Assembly: GCF_040187885.1 (NCBI RefSeq)
Contig: NZ_JBDPLH010000002.1
Location: forward strand, 620,001 to 684,000
DNA from: Roseateles_E cavernae
GTDB lineage: Bacteria; Pseudomonadota; Gammaproteobacteria; Burkholderiales; Burkholderiaceae_C
Direction of reading: 5' to 3'
Length of the DNA: 64,000 nucleotides
Within the stretch, counting starts at the first letter, position 1, and each line of letters begins with the position of its first letter. The translations under genes were made by a program, and so were the position numbers. This document shows, piece by piece, positions 34,637 to 41,999 of this stretch. A model generated the notes under the pieces. It ran no database searches and was not told the DNA's origin. It saw only the letters and a list, made by a program, of their open reading frames with translations.

Positions 34637-35230
34637 CCGACCAGGCTCGCGCCTCTCGATCTCAGCCGCCAGCTTCTTGATGTAGCCCTTCGCCAGCGCG
34701 TTGCGTCCTCGGGACAGCCATTTGATGCAATCGACCAGCTCCCAGATCAGCCCCTTGTCGCCGTACTCGTAGGCCGCGAAGTCTTCGGGGCTTATCGGCT
34801 CGCCGTCGGTGACGTAGCTCGCCAGCAGCTCCTGCGGATCCCAAACCGGCAGATAGGGGCGCTTCAAACGGAACGGGCTCCCGGGCTCGAAGACATGGAA
34901 TTCGACGCTGGAGAAGTCCAGGTAGACCAGTTTGTGAAATGCGCCGCCGCCGGCATGAGTGCCGCCGAACTGGTCGAGAACCTCCGAGCGAGCTAGCCAC
35001 TGATGCGCGGCCTGGAGCACCGCGTCGCCGTGCCCCGGGGCCGCTATCGCCACCAGGTCCAGGTCCGAAACCCGGTCGCCACAGCCTTTGGCATAGGAGC
35101 CAACCAGGATGATGGCCAGCCAGCGGGAGTCGCCCCCGGCCAGGGCGATCAAGCCGTCGAGGCGCTCGATGTGCGATTGCGGCGCGCCCTGGGCCTGCAG
35201 CCTGCTCAGCAAGGGATCGGAGATCGGCAT
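34634..35230 (-). CDS. Nucleotidyltransferase-fold protein
   Basis: About 198 residues. The pol-beta-type signature is present near residue 45: ILVGSYAKGCGDRVSDLDLV, with the G-S and D-x-D residues of the catalytic site. The remainder resembles the aminoglycoside adenylyltransferase/MNT group, with a helical C-terminal part (DKGLIWELVDCIKWLSRGRN). The substrate is unknown; it could modify a small molecule or, as in MNT antitoxins, a protein, but no HEPN partner is adjacent. ATG at 35230 is chosen because GGAG precedes it; the longer frame has an implausible N-terminus. Confidence 0.75.
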   Translation of the reverse strand: MPISDPLLSRLQAQGAPQSHIERLDGLIALAGGDSRWLAIILVGSYAKGCGDRVSDLDLVAIAAPGHGDAVLQAAHQWLARSEVLDQFGGTHAGGGAFHKLVYLDFSSVEFHVFEPGSPFRLKRPYLPVWDPQELLASYVTDGEPISPEDFAAYEYGDKGLIWELVDCIKWLSRGRNALAKGYIKKLAAEIERREPGR

Positions 35231-35246
35231 GCCCAGGCTCCCGGTT

Positions 35247-35426
35247 TCAGGCTTTGCCTGGGTCTTCCTGCCGTGCCCGCCAGGCCCGCATGGCCTGCCG
35301 GTACTGGTCCATCGCCAGGTCATGCAGGTCAAAGATGCAGGGCTCGCAGCCGTTGCCGCAGCAGGCGTCGAGGTCCGGCGGTGCCGGCGGCTGGGGCATG
35401 GGGTCGGGGTCGGTCGCGGACGTCAT
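35247..35426 (-). CDS. Small oxidoreductase-like domain protein
   Basis: A 59-residue protein. Its core CCGNGCEPCIFDLHDLAMDQ followed by YRQAMRAW matches the short oxidoreductase-like domain found at the N-terminus of some eukaryotic oxidoreductases and as stand-alone proteins in Burkholderiales. The four cysteines suggest metal or Fe-S binding. No reaction is established. It lies 16 bases upstream of the nucleotidyltransferase gene on the same strand, so the two may be co-transcribed. Confidence 0.75.
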   Translation of the reverse strand: MTSATDPDPMPQPPAPPDLDACCGNGCEPCIFDLHDLAMDQYRQAMRAWRARQEDPGKA

Positions 35427-35495
35427 GAGTTGAGATTGTCGCTGTAGTGGATGCTCACCATGGGGCATAAGCAGCTGACGCGAGGACCGCTTCGC

Positions 35496-36809
35496 TCAGC
35501 GCAGCGCTCGCTCCAGATCCGCGAACAGCGGTCGGCTTGCCACCGCATCGCTCAGGCAGGCCCGGCGCAGTGCATCCAGCGACTCAAGCCGGGCTTGAGT
35601 GGCCGGCGTGGGCGCGATGTGGGCCAGCAGCTCTTCGAGCAGGCAGCCGAAGGCGCGCACTTCCAGTCCTTGCAGGGCGAGGGCCATCGGCGTGTCGTCG
35701 GGGTCGAACAGCGAGGCCGCGCCGAAGTCGCCCAGCAAGGCCTGACCCCGGCCGTTGTGCAGGATGTTGTGGCCGTACAGATCGCCGTGGCTGACGCCGC
35801 GCTGGTGCAGCTGGTGTGCCGCCGAGGCGATGCCCCGGGCTAGCGCCAACGCGTTGTCGAGCTCGAAACGGCTGCCGTCCGGGTAGACGTCGCGGGTGCA
35901 GGAGTCCAGGCTGGGCGGCTGGGCCAGGCTGTGGAATTCGGGCGGGATCAGCTGCATCGCCAGGCCCTGGGCCTGGGTCGGATGGCCGCTGAGACGACCC
36001 AGCAGCGGGATCAGGTTCGCATGCTCGCCGGCCAGCATTGCCGCCGCCATCTCGCTGCGCGGCAGACCGTCGCTGGTGACCTCGCCCTTGAAGATCTTGA
36101 CGGCAAGCGGCGTGCCGCAGCCCAGCCGCTCGGCGCGATGGATCACGCCGGAGGCGCCCTCGCCGAGTTGCTCGTGCAGGCGCAGCTCGTGCCAGGGTAT
36201 GGTGGTCAGCGGTGCCTGCGCCAACCTGGCCTGTTCCAGGGCTTCGCAAAAAGGATTGCCTGCATAGGCCAGCCAGCTGAGCCTGGGCAGTGTCAGCAGC
36301 CAGTCGGGCAGGGCCGCCAGCCGGTTGGCCGAGATGCGCAGCAGTTCGAGCCCGGTGCAGGCGGCCATGTCGGCCGGCAGCGCGCGCAGGCGATTGCCCG
36401 CCAGCGCCAGCTTCTGCAGCCGGCCGCAGCGGCCGATCGCGGCGGGCAGGGCCTCGATCTCGTTGTCGGTCAGGATCAGCCAGCGCAGCCGCGCGGGCAG
36501 GGCCTCGGCCGGCACCTGGCGGATCTGGTTGCTCTTGAAGCCCACCATCTCCAGCTGGGCGCAGCGGCCCAGCACCGCCGGCAGCGCGGTGAAGCAGTTG
36601 TTCGAGCAGAAGATGATGCGCAGCCGGTGCAGGCGGGGCAAGTCGTCGGGCAGGCTGGCCAGCCGGTTGCCGGACAGATCGAGCACTTCCAGCGTCTCGG
36701 CCAGCTCGAAGATCTCGCGGGGAAATTCGCTGAGGCCCTCGCGCAGTGTCAGCCGGCGCGCGCCGGCGAGGGTGCCGGCGCGCAGATGTTCAAGAGTATG
36801 GGTGTTCAT
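35496..36809 (-). CDS. Leucine-rich-repeat protein with C-terminal protein kinase domain
   Basis: A 437-residue cytoplasmic protein; no signal or membrane segment. Residues 15-185 hold about seven leucine-rich repeats (for example LEVLDLSGNRLASLPDDLPR). Residues 205-437 form a compact kinase domain: glycine loop LGEGASG at 215-221, Lys238 in AVKIF, catalytic loop HGDLYGHN with Asp343 and Asn348, and Asp361 of DFG. The HRD motif reads HGD, so the arginine that contacts the activation loop is missing, as in kinases not activated by loop phosphorylation. Such LRR-kinases are known but uncharacterised in proteobacteria. No substrate gene is adjacent. Confidence 0.88.
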   Translation of the reverse strand: MNTHTLEHLRAGTLAGARRLTLREGLSEFPREIFELAETLEVLDLSGNRLASLPDDLPRLHRLRIIFCSNNCFTALPAVLGRCAQLEMVGFKSNQIRQVPAEALPARLRWLILTDNEIEALPAAIGRCGRLQKLALAGNRLRALPADMAACTGLELLRISANRLAALPDWLLTLPRLSWLAYAGNPFCEALEQARLAQAPLTTIPWHELRLHEQLGEGASGVIHRAERLGCGTPLAVKIFKGEVTSDGLPRSEMAAAMLAGEHANLIPLLGRLSGHPTQAQGLAMQLIPPEFHSLAQPPSLDSCTRDVYPDGSRFELDNALALARGIASAAHQLHQRGVSHGDLYGHNILHNGRGQALLGDFGAASLFDPDDTPMALALQGLEVRAFGCLLEELLAHIAPTPATQARLESLDALRRACLSDAVASRPLFADLERALR

Positions 36810-36824
36810 CGATGCTGCCGGCGC

Positions 36825-37169
36825 TCAGGCCTTCTTGACGAATTCCGACTTCAGTCCCATCGCGCCGATGCCGTCGATCTTGCAGTCGATGTCGTGATCG
36901 CCGTCGGCCAGGCGGATGTTTCTGACCTTGGTGCCGACCTTGACGACCAGGGACGAGCCCTTGATCTTCAGGTCCTTGATCACCGTGACGGTGTCGCCGT
37001 CCTTCAGCTCCTTGCCCACGGCGTCACGGATGATGCGCACTTCTTCAGTCACCGCGGGCTCCGAACCTTGAGCCGACCATTCGTGGCCGCACTCCGGGCA
37101 GACGAGCATGGATCCATCTTCGTAGGTGAATGCGGATTGGCACTGCGGGCAGTTCGGCAGGGCGCTCAT
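36825..37169 (-). CDS. yjdM: Zinc-ribbon YjdM/PhnA-type protein
   Basis: A 114-residue protein. The N-terminal zinc ribbon has CPQC and CPEC, and the C-terminal domain carries the conserved KDLKIKGSSLVVKVGTKVRN and IDGIGAMGLKSEFVKK of YjdM, formerly PhnA. Despite the old name it is not known to act in phosphonate use; no phn genes are here. Its start overlaps the stop of the glutaredoxin-like gene as ATGA, so the two are coupled. Confidence 0.92.
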   Translation of the reverse strand: MSALPNCPQCQSAFTYEDGSMLVCPECGHEWSAQGSEPAVTEEVRIIRDAVGKELKDGDTVTVIKDLKIKGSSLVVKVGTKVRNIRLADGDHDIDCKIDGIGAMGLKSEFVKKA

Positions 37170-37558
37170 GCCGCAAAGCGCCCGCGCAGATAGGCAATGA
37201 TGGCGCCCGATTCGCTCAGCCATTGCACGGTGCCGCTGGCGTCGTCAGTGATCTTCAGGCAGGGCACCTTGCTTGCTCCCGAGCCTTGCTGCAGGGCGGT
37301 GCGATGCTGGGCTTCATGCTGGGCGTCCAGGCGCTGGATCGGCAGGGCCAGGCGATGCATCTCCTGGCGGACCTTGATGCAGAAGGGGCAGGTCGTGAAC
37401 TGATAGAGCGCCAGGTTGTCGCACTGGCGATCGACCTCGGTCTGTTGCTCGGCGGGCCGCTGCAGGGGAGCCGGGCGGGACAGGCGCTCCTTGAGCAGCA
37501 TGACCGGGCCGAGCAGGGTGCGCAGGGTTCTGAAGAAGAGTCGGATGAGGGGCTTCAT
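37166..37558 (-). CDS. Glutaredoxin/GST N-terminal domain protein, membrane-anchored
   Basis: About 130 residues. An N-terminal hydrophobic stretch (LIRLFFRTLRTLLGPVMLL) is followed by a thioredoxin-fold domain with the redox motif CPFC in YQFTTCPFCIKVRQEMHRLA, the cis-proline region KVPCLKI, and LSESGAIIAYLRGRF. It fits the class of GST-N/glutaredoxin proteins annotated near yjdM. It probably reduces disulfides or mixed disulfides with glutathione. ATG at 37558 is chosen, after the tRNA-cluster terminator. Confidence 0.82.
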   Translation of the reverse strand: MKPLIRLFFRTLRTLLGPVMLLKERLSRPAPLQRPAEQQTEVDRQCDNLALYQFTTCPFCIKVRQEMHRLALPIQRLDAQHEAQHRTALQQGSGASKVPCLKITDDASGTVQWLSESGAIIAYLRGRFAA

Positions 37559-37579
37559 GGCGGAGTGTGACTGGGCAAG

Positions 37580-37613
37580 AAAAAAGCCCCACACGCTTTC
37601 ACATGCAGGGCTT
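37580..37613 (-). terminator. Intrinsic terminator of the tRNA-Asn cluster
   Basis: On the minus strand AAGCCCTGCATG pairs imperfectly with CGTGTGGGGCTT and is followed by a run of T residues. It lies 7 bases beyond the last tRNA-Asn and upstream of the glutaredoxin-like gene. Confidence 0.85.
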
Positions 37614-37620
37614 CAATATT

Positions 37621-37696
37621 TGGCTCCTCGACCTGGGCTCGAACCAGGGACCTACGGATTAACAGTCCGGCGCTCTACCGACTGAGCTATCGAGGA
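37621..37696 (-). tRNA. tRNA-Asn(GTT), copy 1 (promoter-distal)
   Basis: A 76-base cloverleaf with CCA encoded. The acceptor TCCTCGA pairs with TCGAGGA, the D-stem is GCTC/GAGC, the anticodon loop is CTGTTAA with anticodon GTT, and the T-arm is CCTGG-TTCGAGC-CCAGG. Position 27 is C opposite T43, leaving the top anticodon-stem pair open; this holds in all four copies. Identical to copy 2. Confidence 0.97.
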
Positions 37697-37756
37697 CTTG
37701 TTCGGTATGTTCTTCTTGTTTGTCGCGGTGGATCAGTACCACGGCGGCTGAAATTC

Positions 37757-37832
37757 TGGCTCCTCGACCTGGGCTCGAACCAGGGACCTACGGATTAACA
37801 GTCCGGCGCTCTACCGACTGAGCTATCGAGGA
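37757..37832 (-). tRNA. tRNA-Asn(GTT), copy 2
   Basis: Base-for-base identical to copy 1, including the encoded CCA. It lies exactly 136 bases away, so the spacer is part of the tandem repeat. Confidence 0.97.
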
Positions 37833-37892
37833 ATTGTTCGGTATGTTCTTCTTGTTTGTCGCCGTGGATCCGTACCACGGCGGCTGAAATTC

Positions 37893-37968
37893 TGGCTCCT
37901 CGACCTGGGCTCGAACCAGGGACCTACGGATTAACAGTCCGGCGCTCTACCGACGGAGCTATCGAGGA
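37893..37968 (-). tRNA. tRNA-Asn(GTT), copy 3, A14C variant
   Basis: Identical to copies 1 and 2 except that base 14 in the D-loop is C instead of A. A14 forms the reverse-Hoogsteen pair with U8 in essentially all elongator tRNAs, so this copy may fold poorly and could be a pseudogene in the making. Confidence 0.85.
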
Positions 37969-38028
37969 ATTGTTCGGTAGGTTCTTCTTGTTTGTCGCGG
38001 TGGATCAGTACCACGGCGGCTGAAATTC

Positions 38029-38104
38029 TGGCTCCTCGACCTGGACTCGAACCAGGGACCTACGGAGTAACAGTCCGGCGCTCTACCGACTGAGCTATCG
38101 AGGA
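38029..38104 (-). tRNA. tRNA-Asn(GTT), copy 4, A38C variant (promoter-proximal)
   Basis: It differs from copies 1 and 2 at two places: C38 instead of A38 at the end of the anticodon loop, and T60 instead of C60 in the T-loop. T60 is common in other bacteria. A38 normally stacks on and pairs non-canonically with C32, so the C38 change may affect decoding. The anticodon GTT is intact. Confidence 0.9.
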
Positions 38105-38116
38105 ACAGAGCCTTGC

Positions 38117-38146
38117 ATTATAGACCGGATTTTTTAGGCTTTACAA
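38117..38146 (-). promoter_or_regulatory. Sigma-70 promoter of the tRNA-Asn cluster
   Basis: On the minus strand TTGTAA (38141-38146) and a perfect TATAAT (38117-38122) are separated by 18 bases, and the first tRNA begins 12 bases further on. The -35 element overlaps the stop codon of the upstream TonB receptor. Confidence 0.8.
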
Positions 38147-40279
38147 GCTGAGTTCCAAACTTGCGCGCCAGGTGCGGGGCGCGAGTGGGTACAAGTACAC
38201 ATGGCCGTATTGGAAGGGGGACTCCTTCCAGGCCCGGCGATTGCTGGCGTTGTCGACGCCGACTCGCCAGATCAGCAGCTGATTGCCCAGGCTGTGCTCG
38301 TAGCGCGCCCCCAGATCCAGACGGGTCCAGCTCGGGATGCTGAGGCTGTTGTCGGGCAGCACGGCGCGTGCGCCTTCATACACCAGGCCGGCTTGCAGCT
38401 GCAGGCCGGGCAGGCCGAGGCTCTGCCGCGCTTGCAGCTTCAGCGAGCGCTCGGCCACATTGGCGGGCTTCAGGCCGTTGAGACTGGGGTCGGCGCTGCC
38501 CTGGCGGCGCGCGCGCAGCTTCATCGCGCTGGCCAGCAGGCCGCCGCCGCGCCATTTCAAGTCGGCTTGCGCCTCGACGCCGCGATGGCGGGCTTCTCCA
38601 TCGGCGACGCGCGTGCAGCTGTTGTCGTCGTCGCAGGCGCCGACATCGCGCCAGGCCGGGCGCTGGGTGTCGAAGACATTGATGCCCCAATCCACCGTGT
38701 TGCTGCCAGCCTTGAAACCGATCTCGAACTGCTCGCTCTTCAGCGCCGGCAGGGCCTGGCCGGCATTGGTGTAGCGGCTGCGGTTGGGCGTGACCTCGGA
38801 CTCGACGCCTTCACCCCAGCTGGCATAGACCATGTGCTGGCTGGAAAGCGCATAGCTCAGGCCCAGCCAGGGCGTGGTGAAGCTCTGGCTGTAGTGGGTG
38901 GGGCGCGAGCCATCGGTGCGCACGCTGTCGCGCGTCAACCGGGTGTGGCGCAGACCCAGCCAGGCCTGCCACTGGGCGCCGAGCTGTATCGTGTCGCGCA
39001 GATAGAACTCGCGGCTGCGCTCGTCGCGCCCGGTGTTCTCGTCGGTCAGGCTGGGGTCGGCGCCGACCTGGGTCTTGCCGTCTATCGTGCCGACGCCGAC
39101 GAGGTTGTAGGCCTGACGTTGGAAGCGGCTCTCGAAGCGGCTCAACAACAGCCCGGTGCTCAGCTCATGGCGCAGGCCGGCGGCGATGAAGCGGCCTGCC
39201 AGCGACAAATCCAGCGCATCGCTGTCGCGGCGCTCGTTCTCGCTGCGGAAATCCCATACCGAGAAGCTGCCGTCCTCGGCATAGCGGTCGCAGGGTGCGC
39301 AGGCGTAAGTCAGCGGGTCGTATTTGCCCGAGGCATAGGCCAGCCGGTCATCGGTCTTCAGCCGCTGCAGCCCCAGATGGGCTTGCGCCTTCCAGTCCGC
39401 GTTCAGGCGCTGCTGCAGGCGCAGCGACGCATGGTGGTTGTCGAACACCACCGGCTGGCTCCAGGCCTGGTTGTTCAGATTGATGCGCGGGTCTATCGAT
39501 TTCGCATCGGGCAGGCGCTCGCCGAGCAGGCTGAAGCCCGCCTGGCTGGGCTGGCTCTGCCGGTTCCATTCGAACTCGGCCTCCAGCAGCGTGTCGGGTG
39601 CCAGACGCCAGTCGCCGGCCAGCGCAACAGCCCGGCGCTCGCCCTTGGCGTCGCGCAATTGCGGACGCAGTTCGGCGGCGCTGGCATTGAGGCGCAGGCC
39701 GAAGACCTGAGCCTCGCCGAAGCGGCGGCTCAGGTCGACACCGGCCTCGACCGTGCCGCGCTCGCTGACGCTCAGCAGCAGGCTGCTCAGCGGCGCGGCG
39801 GTGGGCCGCTTGACGACCAGGTTCACCAGCCCGCCCGGCGCACTGGTGCCGGCCTGGATGCCCGAGCTGCCCTTGAGCACCTCGATGCTGCTTTTATTGG
39901 CCAGGCTGAGCGCGGTTTCGGCATTGATGGGCAGGCCGTCGCGGCGGTAGTTGAAGCGGTTGTCGAGGTCGAAGCCGCGGATCTTCAGATAAGAGACATA
40001 GCCCTGCGAGTTGTAGGCGTCGCCGATGCTGGCATCGAGTGCGGTGATGCCGGCCAGCGAGCTCAGGCCCAGGTCCAGCAGGCGCTCGCTGCCCAGCAAG
40101 GTGGCCTGGATCGGCAGCTTGGCGATGGGTGTGTCGCCAAAGCCGCCGATGCTGACGGGTGTGTCGGCCGAGCGGCCGCTGACCGAGACGGCGGGCAGGG
40201 CCTCGGACGCTTGTTGGGCATGGGCCAGCGTGCTGCACAGCAGCGCGGTGGCCAGGAGGGTCAGGTGTTGATGTGCCAT
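38141..40279 (-). CDS. TonB-dependent receptor under TPP control (probable thiamine/precursor uptake)
   Basis: About 712 residues. A signal peptide (LTLLATALLCSTLAHAQ) is followed by a TonB-box-like ALPAVSVSG, the plug domain (VLKGSSGIQAGTSAPGGLVN), and a barrel ending RTWRASLELSL with a near-terminal hydrophobic strand. By sequence style it resembles ferrisiderophore receptors (TonB-siderophore subfamily). However, a TPP riboswitch precedes it, so the ligand is more likely thiamine or a related pyrimidine/thiazole compound. The frame remains open far upstream, but that stretch crosses the riboswitch and the ferredoxin reductase gene, and ATG at 40279 begins the signal peptide. A disulfide loop (CAPC, CDDDNSC) is present in extracellular regions. 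Confidence 0.9.
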   Translation of the reverse strand: MAHQHLTLLATALLCSTLAHAQQASEALPAVSVSGRSADTPVSIGGFGDTPIAKLPIQATLLGSERLLDLGLSSLAGITALDASIGDAYNSQGYVSYLKIRGFDLDNRFNYRRDGLPINAETALSLANKSSIEVLKGSSGIQAGTSAPGGLVNLVVKRPTAAPLSSLLLSVSERGTVEAGVDLSRRFGEAQVFGLRLNASAAELRPQLRDAKGERRAVALAGDWRLAPDTLLEAEFEWNRQSQPSQAGFSLLGERLPDAKSIDPRINLNNQAWSQPVVFDNHHASLRLQQRLNADWKAQAHLGLQRLKTDDRLAYASGKYDPLTYACAPCDRYAEDGSFSVWDFRSENERRDSDALDLSLAGRFIAAGLRHELSTGLLLSRFESRFQRQAYNLVGVGTIDGKTQVGADPSLTDENTGRDERSREFYLRDTIQLGAQWQAWLGLRHTRLTRDSVRTDGSRPTHYSQSFTTPWLGLSYALSSQHMVYASWGEGVESEVTPNRSRYTNAGQALPALKSEQFEIGFKAGSNTVDWGINVFDTQRPAWRDVGACDDDNSCTRVADGEARHRGVEAQADLKWRGGGLLASAMKLRARRQGSADPSLNGLKPANVAERSLKLQARQSLGLPGLQLQAGLVYEGARAVLPDNSLSIPSWTRLDLGARYEHSLGNQLLIWRVGVDNASNRRAWKESPFQYGHVYLYPLAPRTWRASLELSL

Positions 40280-40365
40280 CGGGACTGCAAGCGATGGCAG
40301 GTCGGCGTCACAGGAACGCACACGTCGGCAGGAGAAAGGAATGGTGGTCGACGGCGGCTCTTGCT

Positions 40366-40452
40366 TGCTTCCCTGCGCGAGGATTACCTCAATCAGGTTC
40401 AAAGGGACTTTCTCAGTCGGCTCATCTGGTGAGCCAACACCCCTAGCGAAGA
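40366..40452 (-). ncRNA. TPP riboswitch (THI element)
   Basis: On the minus strand the conserved THI-box elements occur in order: CTAGGGGTG, then CTGAGA, then CCCTTTGAACCTGAT, then GAGGTAATCCTCGCG, then CAGGGAAG closing the P1 helix with CTTCGC. These are the thiamine-pyrophosphate-binding elements. The aptamer ends about 90 bases before the receptor start. No T-run terminator follows, so regulation is probably at translation initiation, though the start has only a weak Shine-Dalgarno site. Confidence 0.93.
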
Positions 40453-40475
40453 GCTCCACAGCAAAGCCGTGGAGC
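40453..40475 (-). terminator. Stable hairpin between fpr-like gene and riboswitch
   Basis: GCTCCAC at one side pairs exactly with GTGGAGC at the other, with two more G-C pairs after one mismatch and a three-base loop. It abuts the 5' side of the TPP aptamer and lies 29 bases after the ferredoxin reductase stop. It may end that transcript or be an extension of the leader fold. There is no T-run. Confidence 0.45.
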
Positions 40476-40503
40476 GTGGCCGGATTGTAGCGGCGCCGCG
40501 TTC

Positions 40504-41577
40504 TCAGTCGAACACGGGGGATTCGACCCCCAGCACTTTGTGCAGCTTCGGGCTGGTGGTCGTGTACTGCAGATGGATGCGCTTGTCGGGGAAGACATAG
40601 GGCGCGGCTCCGAAGGCGGCCAGCGCGGCCTCGTGGAAGCCGGACAGGATCAGCTTCTTCTTGCCCGGATAGGTGTTGACGTCGCCCACCGCGAAGATGC
40701 CCGGCACGCTGGTCTCGAACTTCTCGGTGTCGACGACGATCTGCTTGCGCTCCAGCGCCAGGCCCCATTCGGCGATCGGGCCCAGCTTCGGGCTCAGGCC
40801 GAAGAAGGCCAGCACCTGGTCGCAGGGCACGATGCGGGTGACGCCGTCGGCGCCGGTGACCCGGGCGCCGGTCAGCGCGCCGCCTTCCTCGACCAGGCCG
40901 CTGACCTGGCCGACCAGGAACTGCATCTCCTGCGCCTCGCACAGCGCGCGCATCTTGGCCACGCTGGCCGGCGCGGCCTTGAAGCCGTCGCGCCGGTGCA
41001 AGAGGATCACGCTCTCCGCCTTGTGCGGGTTGCCGTCGGCATTGCCGGCGCAGAAGTTCAGCGCCCAGTCCAGCGCCGAATCACCGCCGCCGACCACCAG
41101 CAGGTGCTTGCCGGCAAACTGCTCCGGGCCGCGCACGCGGTAATGCAGCTGCGAGCCCTCGAAGGCCTCGGCGCCCTCGACCTTCAGGCTGCGCGGCTGG
41201 AAACTGCCAACGCCGCCGGCGATGAAGAGGGTCTTGCTCAGGAACTGCGTGCCCTTGGCGGTCGCGACGAAGAAGCGACCGTCCTCCTGCTTCTGCACCA
41301 CCGTGACCTCCTGGCCCAGATGGAAGCTCGCGCCGAAGGGTTCGATCTGCTTGAGCAGGCTGTCGGTCAGCTCCTTGCCGGTGCACACGGGCACGGCCGG
41401 GATGTCATAGATCGGCTTGTCGGGATAGAGCTCGATGCATTGCCCGCCGGGATAGGCCAGCGAGTCGATGATGTGGGCCTTGATCTCCAGCAAGCCCAGC
41501 TCAAAGACCTGGAACAGGCCTACCGGGCCGGCACCGACGATGACGGCATCGGTCTCGATCACGGGCAGCGCTGTCAT
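40504..41577 (-). CDS. Ferredoxin--NADP+ reductase, TrxR-like type
   Basis: About 357 residues. Two dinucleotide folds are evident: FAD-binding AVIVGAGPVGLFQVFELG near the start and NAD(P)-binding LLVVGGGDSALDWAL near residue 160. FAVGDVNTYPGKKKLILSGF is the C-terminal FAD contact. There is no CxxC redox pair, which separates it from thioredoxin reductase and matches YumC-type ferredoxin reductases. It should pass electrons between NADPH and ferredoxin. It lies 26 bases downstream of fdxA. Confidence 0.9.
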   Translation of the reverse strand: MTALPVIETDAVIVGAGPVGLFQVFELGLLEIKAHIIDSLAYPGGQCIELYPDKPIYDIPAVPVCTGKELTDSLLKQIEPFGASFHLGQEVTVVQKQEDGRFFVATAKGTQFLSKTLFIAGGVGSFQPRSLKVEGAEAFEGSQLHYRVRGPEQFAGKHLLVVGGGDSALDWALNFCAGNADGNPHKAESVILLHRRDGFKAAPASVAKMRALCEAQEMQFLVGQVSGLVEEGGALTGARVTGADGVTRIVPCDQVLAFFGLSPKLGPIAEWGLALERKQIVVDTEKFETSVPGIFAVGDVNTYPGKKKLILSGFHEAALAAFGAAPYVFPDKRIHLQYTTTSPKLHKVLGVESPVFD

Positions 41578-41603
41578 CACGGCGGCGTGCGGGCTCAACG
41601 GGC

Positions 41604-41927
41604 TCAGCGGATCAGCTCGGACAGCTTGTCCGTGCGATCTTTCCAGTCATCCGCATCGGGCAGGGCCGGCTTGCGCTTGGTGATGCTGGGCCAGTTCTTG
41701 GCCAGATCGGCGTTGATCTTGATCATGTGCTGCTGATTGCCCGGCACATCCTCCTCCGGCAGGATGGCATTGACCGGGCACTCCGGGATGCACACGGCGC
41801 AGTCGATGCACTCATCGGGGTCGATGGTCAGGAAGTTCGGGCCTTCGCGGAAGCAATCGACGGGGCAGACATCCACGCAATCGGTGTATTTGCAGCGGAT
41901 GCAGGCTTCGGTAACGACGTGTGTCAT
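41604..41927 (-). CDS. fdxA: 7Fe ferredoxin FdxA
   Basis: A 107-residue ferredoxin with one [3Fe-4S] and one [4Fe-4S] cluster. The N-terminal cysteines are Cys9, Cys12, Cys17, Cys21 and Cys25, and the second set is Cys40, Cys43, Cys46 and Cys50 (CIDCAVCIPECPV). The long C-terminal tail is typical of FdxA. It is 72 bases downstream of cobA and directly upstream of a ferredoxin reductase gene, so it is a candidate electron donor to sulfite reductase. Confidence 0.94.
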   Translation of the reverse strand: MTHVVTEACIRCKYTDCVDVCPVDCFREGPNFLTIDPDECIDCAVCIPECPVNAILPEEDVPGNQQHMIKINADLAKNWPSITKRKPALPDADDWKDRTDKLSELIR

Positions 41928-41999
41928 GGGAAAACTCGGGTTTTTGAGGGCCAGGTGCCGGTCGGGCCTGGACGGCCCGGCGGTGGCAAGAGGCAGATT

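Larger units (their letters stand above)
37621..38104 (-). repeat. 136-bp tandem repeat carrying the tRNA-Asn genes
   Basis: tRNA starts are spaced 136, 136 and 136 bases. Each unit is a 76-base tRNA plus a 60-base spacer; the three spacers differ at only a handful of positions. Each spacer contains a short hairpin around GTGG-N7-CCAC, perfect over six pairs only in the middle spacer. The near-identity indicates recent unequal duplication, with point changes since then in the tRNAs. Confidence 0.95.

Noticed and set aside
34634..35230. Nucleotidyltransferase as part of an MNT-HEPN toxin-antitoxin pair
   Set aside because: The fold fits, but no HEPN-domain gene is adjacent. The neighbour is a small Cys-rich protein.
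37621..38104. The 136-bp tandem repeat considered as a CRISPR or other repeat array
   Set aside because: The repeated unit contains a complete tRNA-Asn with encoded CCA, and the spacers are near-identical rather than unique.
38141..40279. Annotating the receptor simply as a siderophore receptor
   Set aside because: The sequence is compatible, but the TPP riboswitch argues for a thiamine-related ligand, so no siderophore is named.
38201..40432. A 743-codon plus-strand open frame over the TonB receptor and riboswitch
   Set aside because: It crosses the TPP element and antisenses a receptor with clear plug and barrel motifs. It is a composition artefact.
40280..40942. A possible 221-residue N-terminal extension of the riboswitch-controlled receptor
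   Set aside because: It would run through the riboswitch and out-of-frame through the ferredoxin reductase gene. The signal peptide starts at 40279.
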